This document shows positions 46,938 through 60,299 of a stretch of DNA of 64,000 nucleotides, one piece after another. Origin of the DNA: Pogostemon cablin (Eukaryota > Streptophyta > Magnoliopsida > Lamiales > Lamiaceae). Numbering within the stretch: position 1 is the stretch's first letter; every line of letters starts with the position of its first letter. Where the stretch lies: contig CM042985.1 of the NCBI GenBank assembly GCA_023678885.1, positions 8,978,985-9,042,984 of the forward strand, written 5' to 3'. Below the pieces are notes generated by a model. That model did not search any database, was not told where the DNA came from, and saw only the letters and a list, made by a program, of their open reading frames with translations. The position numbers were made by a program, and so were the translations under genes.

Positions 46938-49900
46938 TCAAATTCAGATAAGGATGGAAGGAAGTGTTTTCACTGTCATGAACCAGGCCACTACAAAAAG
47001 AGCTGCTACAAGTACAAAGCAGAAAAGAAAAGGAAAGCAGAAGCTGGTAAAGATGGATAACAAAGAGTGCAAGCAAATCAGGTGATAAATAATCAGAATC
47101 AGGCCACTGATTATCCTGAAGCACTTCTTGTTGGATCATCAAAAGGATCCATGGATTGGATCCTTGATTCAGGATGTACATTCCATATGTCTCCTATGAA
47201 GCATTGATTTACTGATCTTAGGTTGCAGGAAGCTGGATCAGTTTTACTAGGGGATGATCACACATGTCAGATAAGAGGTATTGGATCCATCAGGCTGAGG
47301 ATGCATGATGGAATTACTAGGACACTGACAAATGTGAGGTATATTCCAGAACTTAAAAGAAACTTGATTTCTTTGGGAATTTTAGATGCTTCAGGCCATG
47401 AATTTAGATCTAGAGGAGGTGTACTCATTGTTAAGAAAGATGAGTATGTAGTAATGAAAGGAATAAAAAAAATGGATTGTATATTCTTGATGGACACACA
47501 GTAGTTGGACAGAATCATGTCTCAACTGAAAGTGATGAAATTCACTTATGGCATGGAAGATTAGCTCACATAAGTGAGAAAGGATTACAAGAACTGTCAA
47601 GGAAAAATGTAATCAATATCAAATCAACTGACAAGCTGGATCAGTGTGAGGATTGCATTTTTGGTAAAGCTAAGAGGCTGAAGTTTGGCATTGGTGAACA
47701 TACAAGCAAAGCTAAACTTGATTATATCCATTCAGATCTGTGGGGACCTGCAAGAACTCAAACAAAAGGAGGAGGCAGGTATTTTATTTCATTTATTGAT
47801 GATTACAGTAGGAAGATATGGATATATATACTGAAGTCTAAGGATACAGCTTTCATTACCTTTAAGAATTGGTTAACTGAGGTAGAGAATAACTGTAATA
47901 ACAAGGTTAAGATATTAAGAACTGATAATGGTCTTGAGTATTGTTCTGATGAGTTCAACAAGTTTTGTAAGGAGAGGGGAATCATGATACACAAGACAGT
48001 ACCAGGTACACCACAACAAAATGGTATTGCAGAGAGGCTAAATCAGACCTTGCTTAAGAAAGTTTGGTGTATATTAAGTAGTTCTGGTCTTTCTAAAGAT
48101 TTCTGGGGTGAATTGGTTAGTACAGCAACCTTTCTAATCAATAGATGTCCATCAACACCTCTTAAATTCAAAACTCCTCAGGAAGTATGGACTGGAAAGG
48201 TTGCTAATTACACCAGGCTCAAAGTGATAGGTTGCTTAGCTTATGCACATGTTAAACAGGATAAGTTAGCTCCAAGAGCCATCAAATGTGTTATGATTGG
48301 ATACCCTAAAGGTGTTAAAGCTTACAAAGGAACATTGAAGGTAAGAAGATTATGATAAGTAGGGATGTTACCTTTAATGAGGCTGTTATGCCACTAAAGC
48401 CTCATGATCAAAGTAAATTTGAAGCTGAGCTTGAGGTGGAGCCTGTGAACAAGATTCAGGTAGATCAATTTAGAGTTGAAGAAGAGACAGTACAAGGAGG
48501 AACAAGTTTACCAAGTACAGATGATCAGATTACTTCTAATACTGATGAGCTTCTTAATAGCTATCAGTTGGCTAGAGATAGACAAAGGAGATCTATTAGG
48601 ACTCCAGCTAGGTTTGCAGATGCTGATATAGTGTCCTTTGCACTATATTCTGCAGAGGATATTGATTCATATGAACCTAGAAACTATCAGGAAGCAATGA
48701 ATAGTAAGGATAATGCAAAGAGGAGTGCTGCTATGCAAGAAGAGTTGCTTTCATTAGAGAAGAATCAGACTTGGAGAATTGTTCTGAAGCCAAAAGATCA
48801 GAAGTTGGTGAGCTGTAAATGGATTTACAAGAAGAAAGTTTCACCTGAGAGAATTGGTGGTGTTAGATTTAAAGCAAGACTAGTTGCCAGGGGTTTTTCT
48901 CAAAGGGAAGGCATTGATTACACAGAGATATTCTCTCCAGTTGTGAAACATTGTTCCATTAGGATATTGTTAGCATTAATTACTCAGTTTAATCTGGAAT
49001 TGCATCAGATGGATGTGACTACAGCCTTACTTCATGGAAATTTGGAGGAGAAGATCTATATGACTGTTCCAAAAGGAGTTTCAGTTCAAAACTCAACTGA
49101 TAAGGGTTGTTTACTCCTAAAGTCACTATATGGATTGAAACAAAGTCCTAGGAGATGGTATCTGAGATTTGATGAATACATTGTCAAATGTGGTTTTGAA
49201 AGAAGCAATTTTGACAGTTGTGTATACATCAAACAAGATAGTGACTGGTATGTTTTCTTATTGCTGTATGTTGATGACATCTTAATTGCTTGTAAGTCTA
49301 TGGATGGGATTACAGCTGTGAAGGAAATGTTAAAATCTGAGTTTGATATGAAGGATTTGGGTGAAGCTACTGTTATATTGGGAATGGAAATTAAAAGGGA
49401 TAGATCAGTTGGTTCTATTGTGTTGCATCAGAGCTCATATTTAGAGAAAGTTCTCAAGAGGTATAATATGGATCAAAGTAAGACTGTGTCTACTCCTGTA
49501 AAGCAAGGATTGGCTCTGTCAGCCCAACAATCAGCTAGAACTAGTGAAGAAGTGTCAGAAATGGAGAAGGTTCCTTATGCTAATGCAGTTGGCAGTCTCA
49601 TGTATGCCATGGTGTGATGCAGACCAGACTTGGCTCATGCAATGAGTTTGGTGAGCAGGTTCATGGGAAATCCAGGAAGAGATCATTGGGAAGCTGTTAA
49701 GTGGATTCAAAGATATATCAGAGGCAGTTTAACAACAGGTTTGTATTTTAATAAGTTTACTTCTAACATTGATTTTCTTGCAGGTTATGTAGATGCTGAT
49801 TATGCTGCAAACTTAGACATAAGGAAGTCACTATCAGGCTATGTGTTCTGCTTATTTGGTACAGCTATCAGTTGGAGATCAACACATCAATAAGTGGTTG

Positions 49901-50235
49901 CATTATCTACAACTGAGGCTGAGTTTATCTCACTCACAGAAGCAGTAAAGGAGGGCTTGAGGTTGCAAGGAATTTTGTCTGAGTTTGGTGTAGTACAAGA
50001 ATCAGTAATAATACATTGTGATAACTCTAGTGTTATACATTTGTCGAGACATCAGGGTTTTCATGAAAGGACAAAGCACATAGATGTAAGGATGTATTTT
50101 ATTAGAGACTTAGTTGAAGGAGGAAAAGTTGTGGTTAAGAAGGTTGAAACAGCCAAGAATCCAGCTGATTTCCTCACTAAAGCATTGCCTAGTTCAAAGT
50201 TTGAGCTATGCAAGAGTCTTATCAATGTATGCTGA
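46938..50235 (+). pseudogene. copia pol region (protease, integrase, RT, RNase H)
   Basis: Protease: DSG at 47166-47174. Integrase: an HHCC-type zinc region starting HLWHGRLAH, then the DDE core with SDLWGP, FIDDYSRK and QQNGIAERLNQT. Reverse transcriptase: the catalytic YVDD at 49267-49278 with LLHGNLEEKIYM and LKSLYGLKQSPRRWYLRF upstream. RNase H: VDADYAANLDIRKS and ALSTTEAEFISLTEA. In-frame stops lie at 47058-47060, 47205-47207, 49615-49617 and 49891-49893. The frame changes near 47478, after an A-rich run, and near 48350. The C-terminus ends at TGA 50233-50235. It is not functional as it stands. Confidence 0.93.
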
Positions 50236-50358
50236 ACATATCAGTGGAGAGTTCAGCTGCTCTCTTGAAAAACAGTGTGCAAGTTGGCTGTTTTGATAAA
50301 ACAGTGAAGTGAAGGAGTGATTGAGTATTGGTTGAGTATGAAGTTTTAGGTGGAGAAT

Positions 50359-50986
50359 TGTGGTGAAAACTGCATACTAATGAGTGATCAACATTAGAAT
50401 GAGTGTGTGTGTGTTTAAGGTTGAAGCTGATGGTGATGCATGAGTGAAACGGTTGCACCAGCATCAGCAGAATCAAGAAACACACAAACAAGCAGCAAGA
50501 CTACACCGGGTGCATCAGTTGTGAGCGGGGTGACTTGTGGCCATTGTACAGTTCGCATTCGAACGGTTTCTGAAAAGTTCCATACATGAATGGATAGCTG
50601 GCCATGCAGGGTGTGTGATGGAGTTGGTTATAACCGTCGAGATTCATTTTAACCAACTGAGAATCCAGCTGGAAATCGGTTACACGCACTGGTCCTGTAA
50701 CTTTATGTGCATGCATGAAGTGTATATATTGATGTGATTCATGCATGTACGCATTGTAACACGTGTTGCTCTCTCAATCAATAATAGATCTCTCTCACAG
50801 TGGATGTAAGCTTGTGAAAACAAGCTGAACCACTATAAACACATTCTTCTTCATACAATCACACATACACACACAAACTCAACTTTGTTATCATATGTGA
50901 TCAAGTTTCTTGTATTCAATCCATTGTTTGATTGTGTATCCATAGATTAGGTTGATTGTTACTCAGTAATATCATAATCTACAACA
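50359..50986 (+). repeat. 3' LTR of the copia element
   Basis: Same length as the 5' LTR, with scattered substitutions and an extra GT unit in the TGTGTGTG run compensated elsewhere. Confidence 0.95.
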
Positions 50987-50991
50987 CAATA

Positions 50992-53100
50992 ATTGCACCA
51001 AGCACTTACGTTCATCAGCTTAACAATGTAATCACCTCATATCTCTTCTTTATCAATCTTGCTTCCTTCTTGCCTTTTATCTTTTTCTACGGTATCCTTT
51101 TCTTGTTTCTTTGCTTTCGACCATAAACTTGGTAACATGCTTGACCTCGCCATTCTTCCTTATGACGTTAAGGAATCGACGGTGAGCCTCGTCCTCGCCA
51201 CTCTTTCTCTTCCGAGAAATCGACAGCGAGCCATGTCCTCGCCCCTCTTTCTCTTCCGAGAAATCGCCGATGAGCCTTAATTTTTCCAACGGCAATTTGA
51301 CGAGTTATCGTTCGAGTGAGAAACGTGCTCCACAATCGCTTCTATTCTGGTCCGGCACGCCACCAGCGACTGCCACTCCCGTTACGTCAGCGTGCGGCAA
51401 TTGTGGCGTTGAAAATCGTAAAAGGGCGATGGGCAGCGGCTGATGTCTGCTTTCGGCGGCAGCAGTACGTGCACTCCCGGCGACATGATTTCTGAAAAGG
51501 AAATAACAGGCGACAAGATTGCACCAATTTCCGGCGGCTGATCTGAAGTCGTGAGGAAGATTGGTTGAGACAGGCAGCGATGATTTCAATTTTAGAGAAG
51601 AAAGGAAACTTTTTCAATTTTCGATGTTGGGACCTTTGGGCCTTTGGCCCAAATGATGGTCTTCTTTCCTAAATATTGGGTCCATTCCAATTAATTGGAA
51701 TGTGGCTCATAGCCTTACACCCGATCCCATTTAATCACCCATTTGTGACCCTTACGGGTAGAACGTGGATTTGAATTCTTGTGTGAGTTCAACGGGAATC
51801 TGAGCACTGTGGAGTTCTTCCCTCGACCACCTTCTCCGGCGTAGACGACGAACACGGACGACGATAACGACCGTATCCGCCTAACATTCGAAAGAAGCAA
51901 TTTCCTAAATAAAATATGTGAGAGAAGGAAATTCCCTTCTTGATTGGAGAGAGTAAGTGACTTGTTGAAAATTTTCTATCCTCGTGACCTGCCTGATTAA
52001 TTTGAGCAACTTATTATGCCTTGACCTAATGCATCATTAAATTTTAATCTCTTTGTGCTTGCATCCACTTCCAGGCCACTCCGTTCATTTGATTCCAAGA
52101 TTTTGGTATTTCTTTATAATAGATGGGCCCTCTATTTTATCAACCTTGTGCTTCAATTATTGTGAACCTTTATATTAACTCATGATTTTGGGCTCACGAA
52201 ATTTAATTTCTCTTCATCATGTAATTAATTTATAAATTTTGTTAATTAATTGATCTCATTACCTTAGATCTTTTAATTAAATCCATAAATTTATAAATAA
52301 TTTTCATGCTCATTTTCTTGTCTTCTAACATTCCTTTTTACTTTTTTTTTTGCAGTCAATCTCATCTTCAGAATTGTTCAGTTTAAGAGTCATATAACAG
52401 ATTCCAATGAGCGTCAATTACTGATCCTTGATGGGTCAACCTATAGAGAAATTCGCTCAAGAAGATAATGTCTTCAATCTAAAAACTTGGACTAAAGACA
52501 TGGACTTGAATGAAACTAGAGTTGCAGTTTTGAAGTCGGCTAACCATACCAAGTTGAAGCTAAAAACTGGACATTTGCTCACATTATGGCACCAAATAAT
52601 CAATGGTAATGCGGTATGGGGCGACTCCGTGAATTTTCTCGAGGAATTCCATTATATCCCGGGCTGTCCTAAGCAGATATCGCTCTAATCTTGAGAAAAT
52701 ACTGATTTATGATCATATCTTCGCATCTCTATTCACATATGACTGCAATTGTGAGCTCATCATCAAAGCATCTCCAAGGTGTAAAAACATAAAGTGGGAC
52801 CCAACAGTATTCTGCATTCCTCCCTCCCTACCTTCTTCCTTGTGAGTTACGAGACCACCCCTCCCTCTCCCATCACCTCCTCCTGTGAAACTTATATAGT
52901 ACATAGATTAAAAAAAAAAGGATTATTACATTTTAATATAAGCCATTTATTCCCAGTCCCTCTATTTTTTTTGTCATTAATTGATTTTACAAAATATTTC
53001 TTTTAAAATCTTGACATGTGCTCTACTTGATTACAACATATGGTTTGATTTGAATAAAATCGGCGATTCTAGTATATAGTAGATATATTAGCTGACAAAC
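50992..53100. other. Intergenic region with weak coding-like stretches, no recognised gene
   Basis: 51060-51900 is less AT-rich with open frames on both strands, but none shows a family motif. At 52340-52690 a plus-strand stretch encodes MGQPIEKFAQEDNVFNL... and HLLTLWHQIINGNAVWGDS... after a T-rich tract and AG. It has coding-like composition but I do not recognise it; it may be an exon of an unknown gene or a gene fragment. Confidence 0.35.
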
Positions 53101-53114
53101 ATTCTGCAAACCTT

Positions 53115-53209
53115 TTGGGCCGTTTTAATTTGGGCTGTTTTTAATCTGGATAGAGTACAAATGGGTCGATTTGTTGGCCCAATAGGTCTACTACGTATAA
53201 AACGCCCAA
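53115..53209 (+). promoter_or_regulatory. RPS15A promoter site II motifs
   Basis: TTGGGCC (53115-53121), TTTGGGCT (about 53129-53135), TTGGCCCAA (53174-53182) and GCCCAA (53204-53209) cluster just upstream of the inferred 5' UTR. Multiple site II elements are characteristic of plant ribosomal-protein promoters. AAAACCTAATT just downstream resembles a telo-box but is imperfect. Confidence 0.7.
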
Positions 53210-53717
53210 GCTGCAAAACCTAATTCTGTCTACTCCCTTAATCGCCTCCTCTCGTCGAACTCAACCGCAGACTGTAGTTACTCTCCTGGTAAACCACTCT
53301 TCGATCGTAAATACTTTTAAAAGTTTGATTTCTTTTCATCACTTTATCAATTTCATGTCTAAAATGGCTGATATAGCTGTGTTGAAAAAATCTGGATTCA
53401 AAATTCAGTATATGCTTTAGGGATTACTTGCTTTGATTTTACGGTTTATGACTGCTGTTTCTTTCATTTGGTAACTAGATTGCTTTTTAAGGATATGCGG
53501 GACTCATTTTATTTGTTCATTGATCGGTTATGCAATGTCGAGTGAGAATGAGTTTGTGTTGATTCGGTCATTTGTTGCTGTGATAATGCTTGAATGTTTA
53601 ATATTAGTTTGTGTTATTTGTTTTGTTTAATCCATCCTGCATTTTAAATGACTAGTTTTCAGTTTGTTAGACAATTAGATAGAGATTTTAACTCTTTAAT
53701 AGTTGATAGTTTGAAAG

Positions 53718-54322
<605 letters not shown>

Positions 54323-54654
54323 AGCCCCCCTTTTGCTTTGGCTTTTGTTTTTACTTGGAGGAGGGATTTTATTGTTGAACTTGCAATGATTCTACATGTC
54401 TTTTTGGAGTTAATGTAATGATGTTGAACATTTAATTTTGTAGTTAGAAATATGCTAGCACTTATCTGTGTCATAGTGCTGATACAAAATGCTCAATTTA
54501 TGCTATGAAGTAGCAATTTCTTGTGTTTTGAAAGATATTAACAGCTACCCAGTTTGTTTATTTAATGCATTATTATCTCTAGTTTTTAGCCAACATTATT
54601 TTATGAAATATTCATATGCTAGATGTGCTCTGTTGTGCTGTATTTTTTAATATA

Positions 54655-54682
54655 CTAGTTTTTGAAACGTGCTTCGCACGTT
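54655..54682 (-). mobile_element. Helitron-type 3' terminus
   Basis: Read on the minus strand, AACGTGC-GAA-GCACGTT forms a perfect 7-bp hairpin (54682-54666), followed seven bases later by CTAG (54658-54655) and then T. A GC hairpin shortly before CTRR with insertion at A^T is the Helitron 3' signature. The element would extend rightwards; its TC-type 5' end was not located. Confidence 0.55.
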
Positions 54683-55514
54683 GATTACATGTCGTACTTT
54701 GTGTATTTTTGTGTTGTCTTTTTGTTTTTGTTTTTTTTTTTTTTAAATTGAAAAGCCCTCATAATAAGTTAGAAATTGCGAACCTCTAATCATACAGAAA
54801 GTGGGCTTGTATGATTGCAAAATTAGAGAGATTAAAGAGGAAAGTAATTTAGAGTGATTAGGGGTTGAATAAGACATCTTTGTGATTATGAACCCCCGAA
54901 AGTGTAAGGTTTCAGGACCCTTTCTTTTTCAATACCAGTAATTTGCCATTATTACAATTTGACACTTAAAAAATTTTAATATTTCATCATTCTACACAAA
55001 TTTACACTACTTTCGGTGCTAAATATATGGACAATGTTCTGCATGAACATTTGAATAAATTAGTCAAAAAAAATAAAATACAAAAATTAAATGTTGTTTG
55101 ATTTCGGATGTGCGCGTCGTTGACCATTATAATAAGATGTCAATTAGCTAAAACGGGTGGTTTGGGGATTCTGAAAATACTGAAACTAAGGTGAGTAACA
55201 GTTCAACCAAAGCCACAACATAAATCAACTCTTTAAAATGTGTCTACTGATATTTGTACGTACATATCTTCGTAAGATTTGTCTGTTTCTTTTCCATTAG
55301 TAGGAGTAATTTCAATCTGAAATAATATAGGAAAGAAAATAATTAACATTGGTATATTCTACCAAGTGGAGTAAGATAATAAAAGAATTTGGTTGAACAA
55401 AAAAATAATCTGTATGCTTCTAGTCTAAGTACCTTCTCTCCTGTATCTTTTTTTGTATTTTAACTCCAGTTCCCTAATATGCATTGTTGCTATTTCAAAG
55501 AAGGAAAAATGTTA
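54683..55514. other. Intergenic DNA right of the Helitron-type end
   Basis: Possibly the body of the Helitron-type element. No coding region is seen. Confidence 0.4.
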
Positions 55515-55805
55515 CTCCCTCCGTCCCGGGTATTTTTACCCGTTTGTACGGGCACGGAGATTAAGTCGTTTTATTTTTTTAATATATAATGTAAGAGAAT
55601 GTAGGGATAAATTAGTAATTTAAAAAGAAAAAGTGAATAAAGTTATTGGGAATGATGAATAAAGTGTAAAAAAGTAATTAAAGTTGTTGGGATTGTAAAA
55701 AGTAGGTAATAAAATATTATGTATTTTTGCCAAAAATTGAATGAGTAAAAATACGTGGGACACCCCAAAATGGAAAGTGGGTAAAAATACGTGGGACGGA
55801 GGGAT
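55515..55805. mobile_element. Stowaway-like MITE
   Basis: The left end CTCCCTCCGTCCCGGGTATTT pairs with the right end GTGGGACGGAGGGAT; both are flanked by TA. The near-terminal AATACGTGGGAC occurs twice at the right end, an extra internal copy. Confidence 0.9.
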
Positions 55806-57630
55806 TATTAAATATGTTGCTTAATTTCTAGGGGATAAATACAAAAAAAGGAATTTTACTTGAAGGGATGCACAAAGTACACACATTTTTCAGTCACTAG
55901 ATTATTTTAATATATAATAGTAGTTTTTTGCATTGTCGGAGCATTATGATTGGTTAATTTTTTTAGTTGTTTTTGTAGCACTCATCTTTGGTTCCAGAAT
56001 ACTACTTGACAGACGTACATCTAGTACTAGTTAATACGAATCCTCGCTAATTTAAATCATTAAATAAAACCAACCATTTGATTCAAAAAGTAACCGCCTA
56101 GCAATCAACAGCCTAGTACCATACATGCATTATTTATCCAATCATGAAAGTCAAAATTTTGAATTCTTTTATGGTTTTCCCAATTCCATTTGGAATTACA
56201 TGTTCAATACTCTATTTCATCCCCCTTTCATTCCATTTTACACTTAATAGAGAAGAAAAACAATATCCTAAGTCAATCATTCAACCCTTATGACAAGGGA
56301 TTGAATTTCTCCACCCCAATACGTGTTATTCTATAAATAAGTGTTACAAGAGATGTCATATCAATGTGTCACAGAACATGAAATCGAGGGTGTTGATCAG
56401 TGAAATCAAGTTGTCCGATTCAATTTAAAAATCAAGTCTTCAATTTTAAAGTTCATTATGAAAAATGGCATTGTTACTTCATTTCTACAATAAACTCGTA
56501 GCATACCCCAAAAACATACCACCACTACACTACCTTGAAATTTCATTTATGAATTTATTTTCATATCCAATCTAGTACTAACATCTTAGTAGTATAATAA
56601 ACCATGGCTTTTGTCTCATACGGTCATACCTAATCTATGCTGCCATGGTTGAATAACAGGTGTCATCTTTGTTTTTATTCAAACCAAAACAAAAATCCTT
56701 GGTGTTTAAAGTTTAATCCGTAATGTTCCAATTTCACCTTCATATACTTCTATACAAAGGAAAAAATATATATATTAAATTAATATTCTTTAGTACATTT
56801 TAATTTTAAAATTGAAATTATCTTTTTAACACATGGAGTAATATATTTTAAAGTCACACTGCAGTGTACTGATGCACCTAAATAATTTAAACTATTAGAT
56901 CATATTTATATTTTATCTTAACTATTAAATAAAATAAAATAATTAAAAACAAAAATAATAACTAACCACTACTTTCTAACATTTACCCATTCACCCTATA
57001 AACTTTCAGTTAAACGGTTTAATCTTGCTTGCGCATAGTTGCAGAATGGGAACCTTGATGGGTATTGTAATTGTAGTATCACTTATGGAGTACTGTCATT
57101 ATGCCAATTCTGAAAGTGTGAATTTATCTATGAAACAGAAAAAAATAGAAAGTACGAATTTTACTTTCTTACCAATGCCATCATTTAAAACACTATTCGT
57201 TTATCGCTTAGTGAATTCTTTTTCATAATTCATCTATTGAGCCAATAAGTACAAATTTGTCACAATGAACCAAACACTCCCTTTCGTAGATTAAGATTTG
57301 ATGAGCCATTATATTATTAAAAAAAGAAAGAAATTTTACTTAGTAATAAATTTTTAATTTTACTGTTTCTCTAAAATAAATAAATATATAGGTGCACATC
57401 AGAATAATACTATATTTTATCATTTATTTATCATCCATTATACCAAATTATCCAAAAAGTAAATCATATTATGACTTTAATAATATTCGTACAAATGTAA
57501 AGTAGAAGTCAAGACGAAGGGAAGTTTTTTTATTTACATTAGTATTAAATATTTTTCTTAATTCTCATAATACTATATTTTTTTAATAAGTGCATAAATA
57601 AAGAAAGGAGTATATCATTCTATCGGTTCG
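55806..57630. other. AT-rich intergenic DNA, no gene seen
   Basis: The open frame at 57025-57228 has no recognisable family. No repeat could be classified. Confidence 0.55.
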
Positions 57631-57631
57631 C

Positions 57632-57904
57632 AAGACAGTCTTACTAGAGCCCCAGGGCATAGCTCAAGTGGTAGAGGAGAGGGTGGAAATGCCTTCCAGC
57701 TGAGCTTGGTTGCTGCAGGGTGGGGGTTCGAATCCTGCCTTTGGCATGGATTTGGCCCCTAACAAGCACAAGTTTAACAGTGAGCCCTCCCTATAAGCCA
57801 CTTGAGGCACATCCTGCGATTTACCTTCTCCACCAATCCCCAGGGCAGGGGCGGTGGGGGCCCCTAATGGTGGGGTAAAAAAAAAAAAAGACAGTCTTAC
57901 TAGA
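57632..57904 (+). mobile_element. tRNA-derived SINE with 17-bp target duplication
   Basis: The body is 57649-57887, near-identical to the copy at 41998-42239, with A box, B box (GGTTCGAATCC) and an A-rich tail of 13 As. AAGACAGTCTTACTAGA flanks it at 57632-57648 and 57888-57904. This is a textbook retroposition outcome, and the perfect duplication suggests a young insertion. Confidence 0.95.
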
Positions 57905-58390
57905 TAAACCACCGCTAATTAGTTGAGTACTTTAAAGATTAATAATTAGGTACTCTAAATAATAAGATTGATTATAAATATTTTCCCATAGCTAAATAAC
58001 CAAAGTCAGAATTGCCCCTCAAAGCTCTAACCCTAGCAATGAAATAAATTGTGGGATGGATGAGGGAAAAAAAAAGTGTATGAAAGGAATACTTATATAC
58101 TCCATATTAAACGGAAATATTGAAACTCGTCGCAAGAAAATTTTTGTTGGACGAATATATAGCAATAATAACATTTTAATAAAAAATAATAATTATATTA
58201 ATAAAAAAATTATAAAATTATAATAGTACAATTCATTATTTTACAAACAGTTTTAATATAAATAAAAAATGATAATAATTTTTAATAAAGTAATAATAGC
58301 TTGATAAAAAGTGACAACTATTTAAGAAAACATAAAAATGATCTCATGTGAGACGGTCTAATACAAGTATTGATCTATTTTTAAATACTA
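57905..58390. other. AT-rich intergenic DNA
   Basis: No gene is seen. A GTGAGACGGTCTAA fragment near 58350 belongs to a dispersed palindrome-like repeat also present near 13020, 23290, 24855 and 60765. Confidence 0.5.
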
Positions 58391-58630
58391 CTCCATCTGT
58401 CCGGTTCTAAGGTATCAATTTTCTTTTTGTACGTGGACAGTTCTAAGGTCTTTATTTGCTTTTTGCACGTGGATTAAAGTGTATTATTATTATAGGTAAA
58501 GTGGGTAGTTGTATTAGAGGAAAGTGGTGTGTCATGTTGTGTACTTTTTTTACTAAATAGAAAATATTGATACATTTGAAGCGGACGTCAGGAATAATGA
58601 AATGGATACCTTAGAAGCGGACGGATGGAG
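58391..58630. mobile_element. Stowaway-like MITE
   Basis: The left end CTCCATCTGTCCGGTTCTAAGG and the right end ACCTTAGAAGCGGACGGATGGAG are long imperfect inverted repeats flanked by TA. Confidence 0.88.
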
Positions 58631-59037
58631 TAATAATTACTCTTTCAGATGGTCTAATACAAGTGTAAACCTATTTTGAAGTAGTACTTAAAAATTAATA
58701 ATTACTCTTTTCTGAATCTATCAATTATGTCATTTTAATTTGTTTTATTATAAAGTATACATTTTTCTTTTTAGGTACATAGGAAAACTAAAATATGAAA
58801 CTCATATACTCCACTATTATAACTACTCACGACATATTAAATTCAAATGCAAAAAATAACGCTATACTATTATTTTCAATTTTGAAATTTGTTTTCAAAA
58901 TCTATATAAAGGTTTTCAAAATTACCACTATATACCTCTATAAACTCTATTAATTCATAACCATTCATCTTTTATAAATTTTCTCTACTCTATAAAAATT
59001 CACATTCTCTAATTCTCCAACATCAATTAATACACAT

Positions 59038-59124
59038 TATGACACATATCACCACCAATTCCCAGGACAAGGACGGTGGGACCCCTAATGGTGGGATATA
59101 CCATTTTTTTTATGACACATATCA
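59038..59124 (+). mobile_element. 5'-truncated SINE copy with target duplication
   Basis: The fragment 59052-59110 matches the 3' part of the two longer SINEs (CACCAATYCCCAGGRCARGG...CCCCTAATGGTGGG). TATGACACATATCA flanks it at 59038-59051 and 59111-59124. The A/B boxes are missing. Confidence 0.85.
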
Positions 59125-59236
59125 TATGTAATGACTTTATATACAATAATTAAAATTTACCCTATCAAAACCATAAGACAAAACACGTTGATACTATTAT
59201 TCACTAATCTTCAAAATAAAAATCCAAAACAAAGAT

Positions 59237-60299
59237 ACTGACAGTATAGCTGTTTAAACGGGTTGGGTCCTCGGGTCGGTCCGGCCCCTCCTCTAAAAAA
59301 AGTGGGTTGGGTCGTAAAATGTGCAGCCCGTTTGGAGGCGGGCTTAAATGGGATGACCCAAATGGGCGGGCCTAGACGGGCTAAACCTAAACGGGCGCGG
59401 GTTGACCCGTTTGGGCCCACCTTTTTTTTTTGCGAATGATCAAGTGTTTAATATTTCAAATATTTGTTGTTCCTTTGTTAAATATTTTTTAAATTAATGA
59501 ATTAAATCATAACATGAATATTCTAAAATCTAAATATTTTGTAGATTAGTATACAAAATATGTAAATAATTTAAAATCCTATTTTGCTTGATTTTAAATT
59601 ATTTTTAATTTTTAATATATATGTGGATTAGAAGCAAATGCAACTACAAATTACAAACCTTTAAGATATCTAATCATTTGAAGATTGAGAAGGATATAAT
59701 CATATGATTGATCAACATGAAAATTGAGATGTTTATATTATGATGATGTTATGATGGATGAGTTTTGAATAGACTTTATAATTATGTTTTGAACTTTGTG
59801 ATTGATCTTTAGAACTAGTAAATTTTGTTGTGATTTAATTTGTATTATTTGAGGATAATTAGATTTACGTTATTTTATTTGAGATTCTTAAGAAATAAAT
59901 AATTAGTAAATTTTATGTTGTTTGATTAATGATATTTGTTTATGTTTAATTGTTCATGAAACTATTTTGTAAAATCTATATTTATATTTTAATTATCTAA
60001 TTGATATTATAGATTTTGTAAAAGTGTCCATCATTTAGATATTTTATTTTCAAATAATGATAATGATAATTATAATTTTGAAGAGCGTCCATCATTTTGA
60101 TATTTTATTTTTAAATAATGATAATTATAATAATATCGTTAAAAAAAAGGCGAGTTGGCCCGTCATAACTCGCCTTTAAATGAGTTGGGCCTAGCAATTC
60201 TAGCCCATACCCGCCCGCCTAGGCCCGCCAAAAGGCGGACTGAGGTGGGTTTTGGCTTGCCCCGCCTCGCCTACCCGTTTCGACGGCTCTAACTGATAG
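59237..60299. mobile_element. GC-ended hAT-like element, about 1.05 kb
   Basis: The body is about 59245-60291. ACTGACAG and ACTGATAG flank it (7 of 8 matching). The left arm GTTTAAACGGGTTGGGTC pairs loosely with the right arm CTACCCGTTTCGACGGC. GC-rich arms enclose an AT-rich core without a transposase. The same architecture is seen at 28508-29061 and 39473-39965. Confidence 0.72.

Larger units (their letters stand above)
45521..50991 (+). mobile_element. Ty1/copia LTR retrotransposon, full length, coding region broken
   Basis: The element spans 45526-50986 with 628-bp LTRs at each end and the 5-bp target duplication CAATA at 45521-45525 and 50987-50991. Domain order is gag, zinc knuckle, protease, integrase, reverse transcriptase, RNase H; integrase before reverse transcriptase marks the copia superfamily. 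A polypurine stretch (GGTGGAGAA) precedes the 3' LTR. Five in-frame stops and two frameshifts interrupt the polyprotein, so it cannot move on its own. The LTRs are equal in length and very similar, implying a fairly recent insertion. Confidence 0.95.

Noticed and set aside
51059..51617. Open frames on both strands in a less AT-rich block
   Set aside because: No recognisable domains, mutual overlap on both strands and low-complexity composition point to chance.
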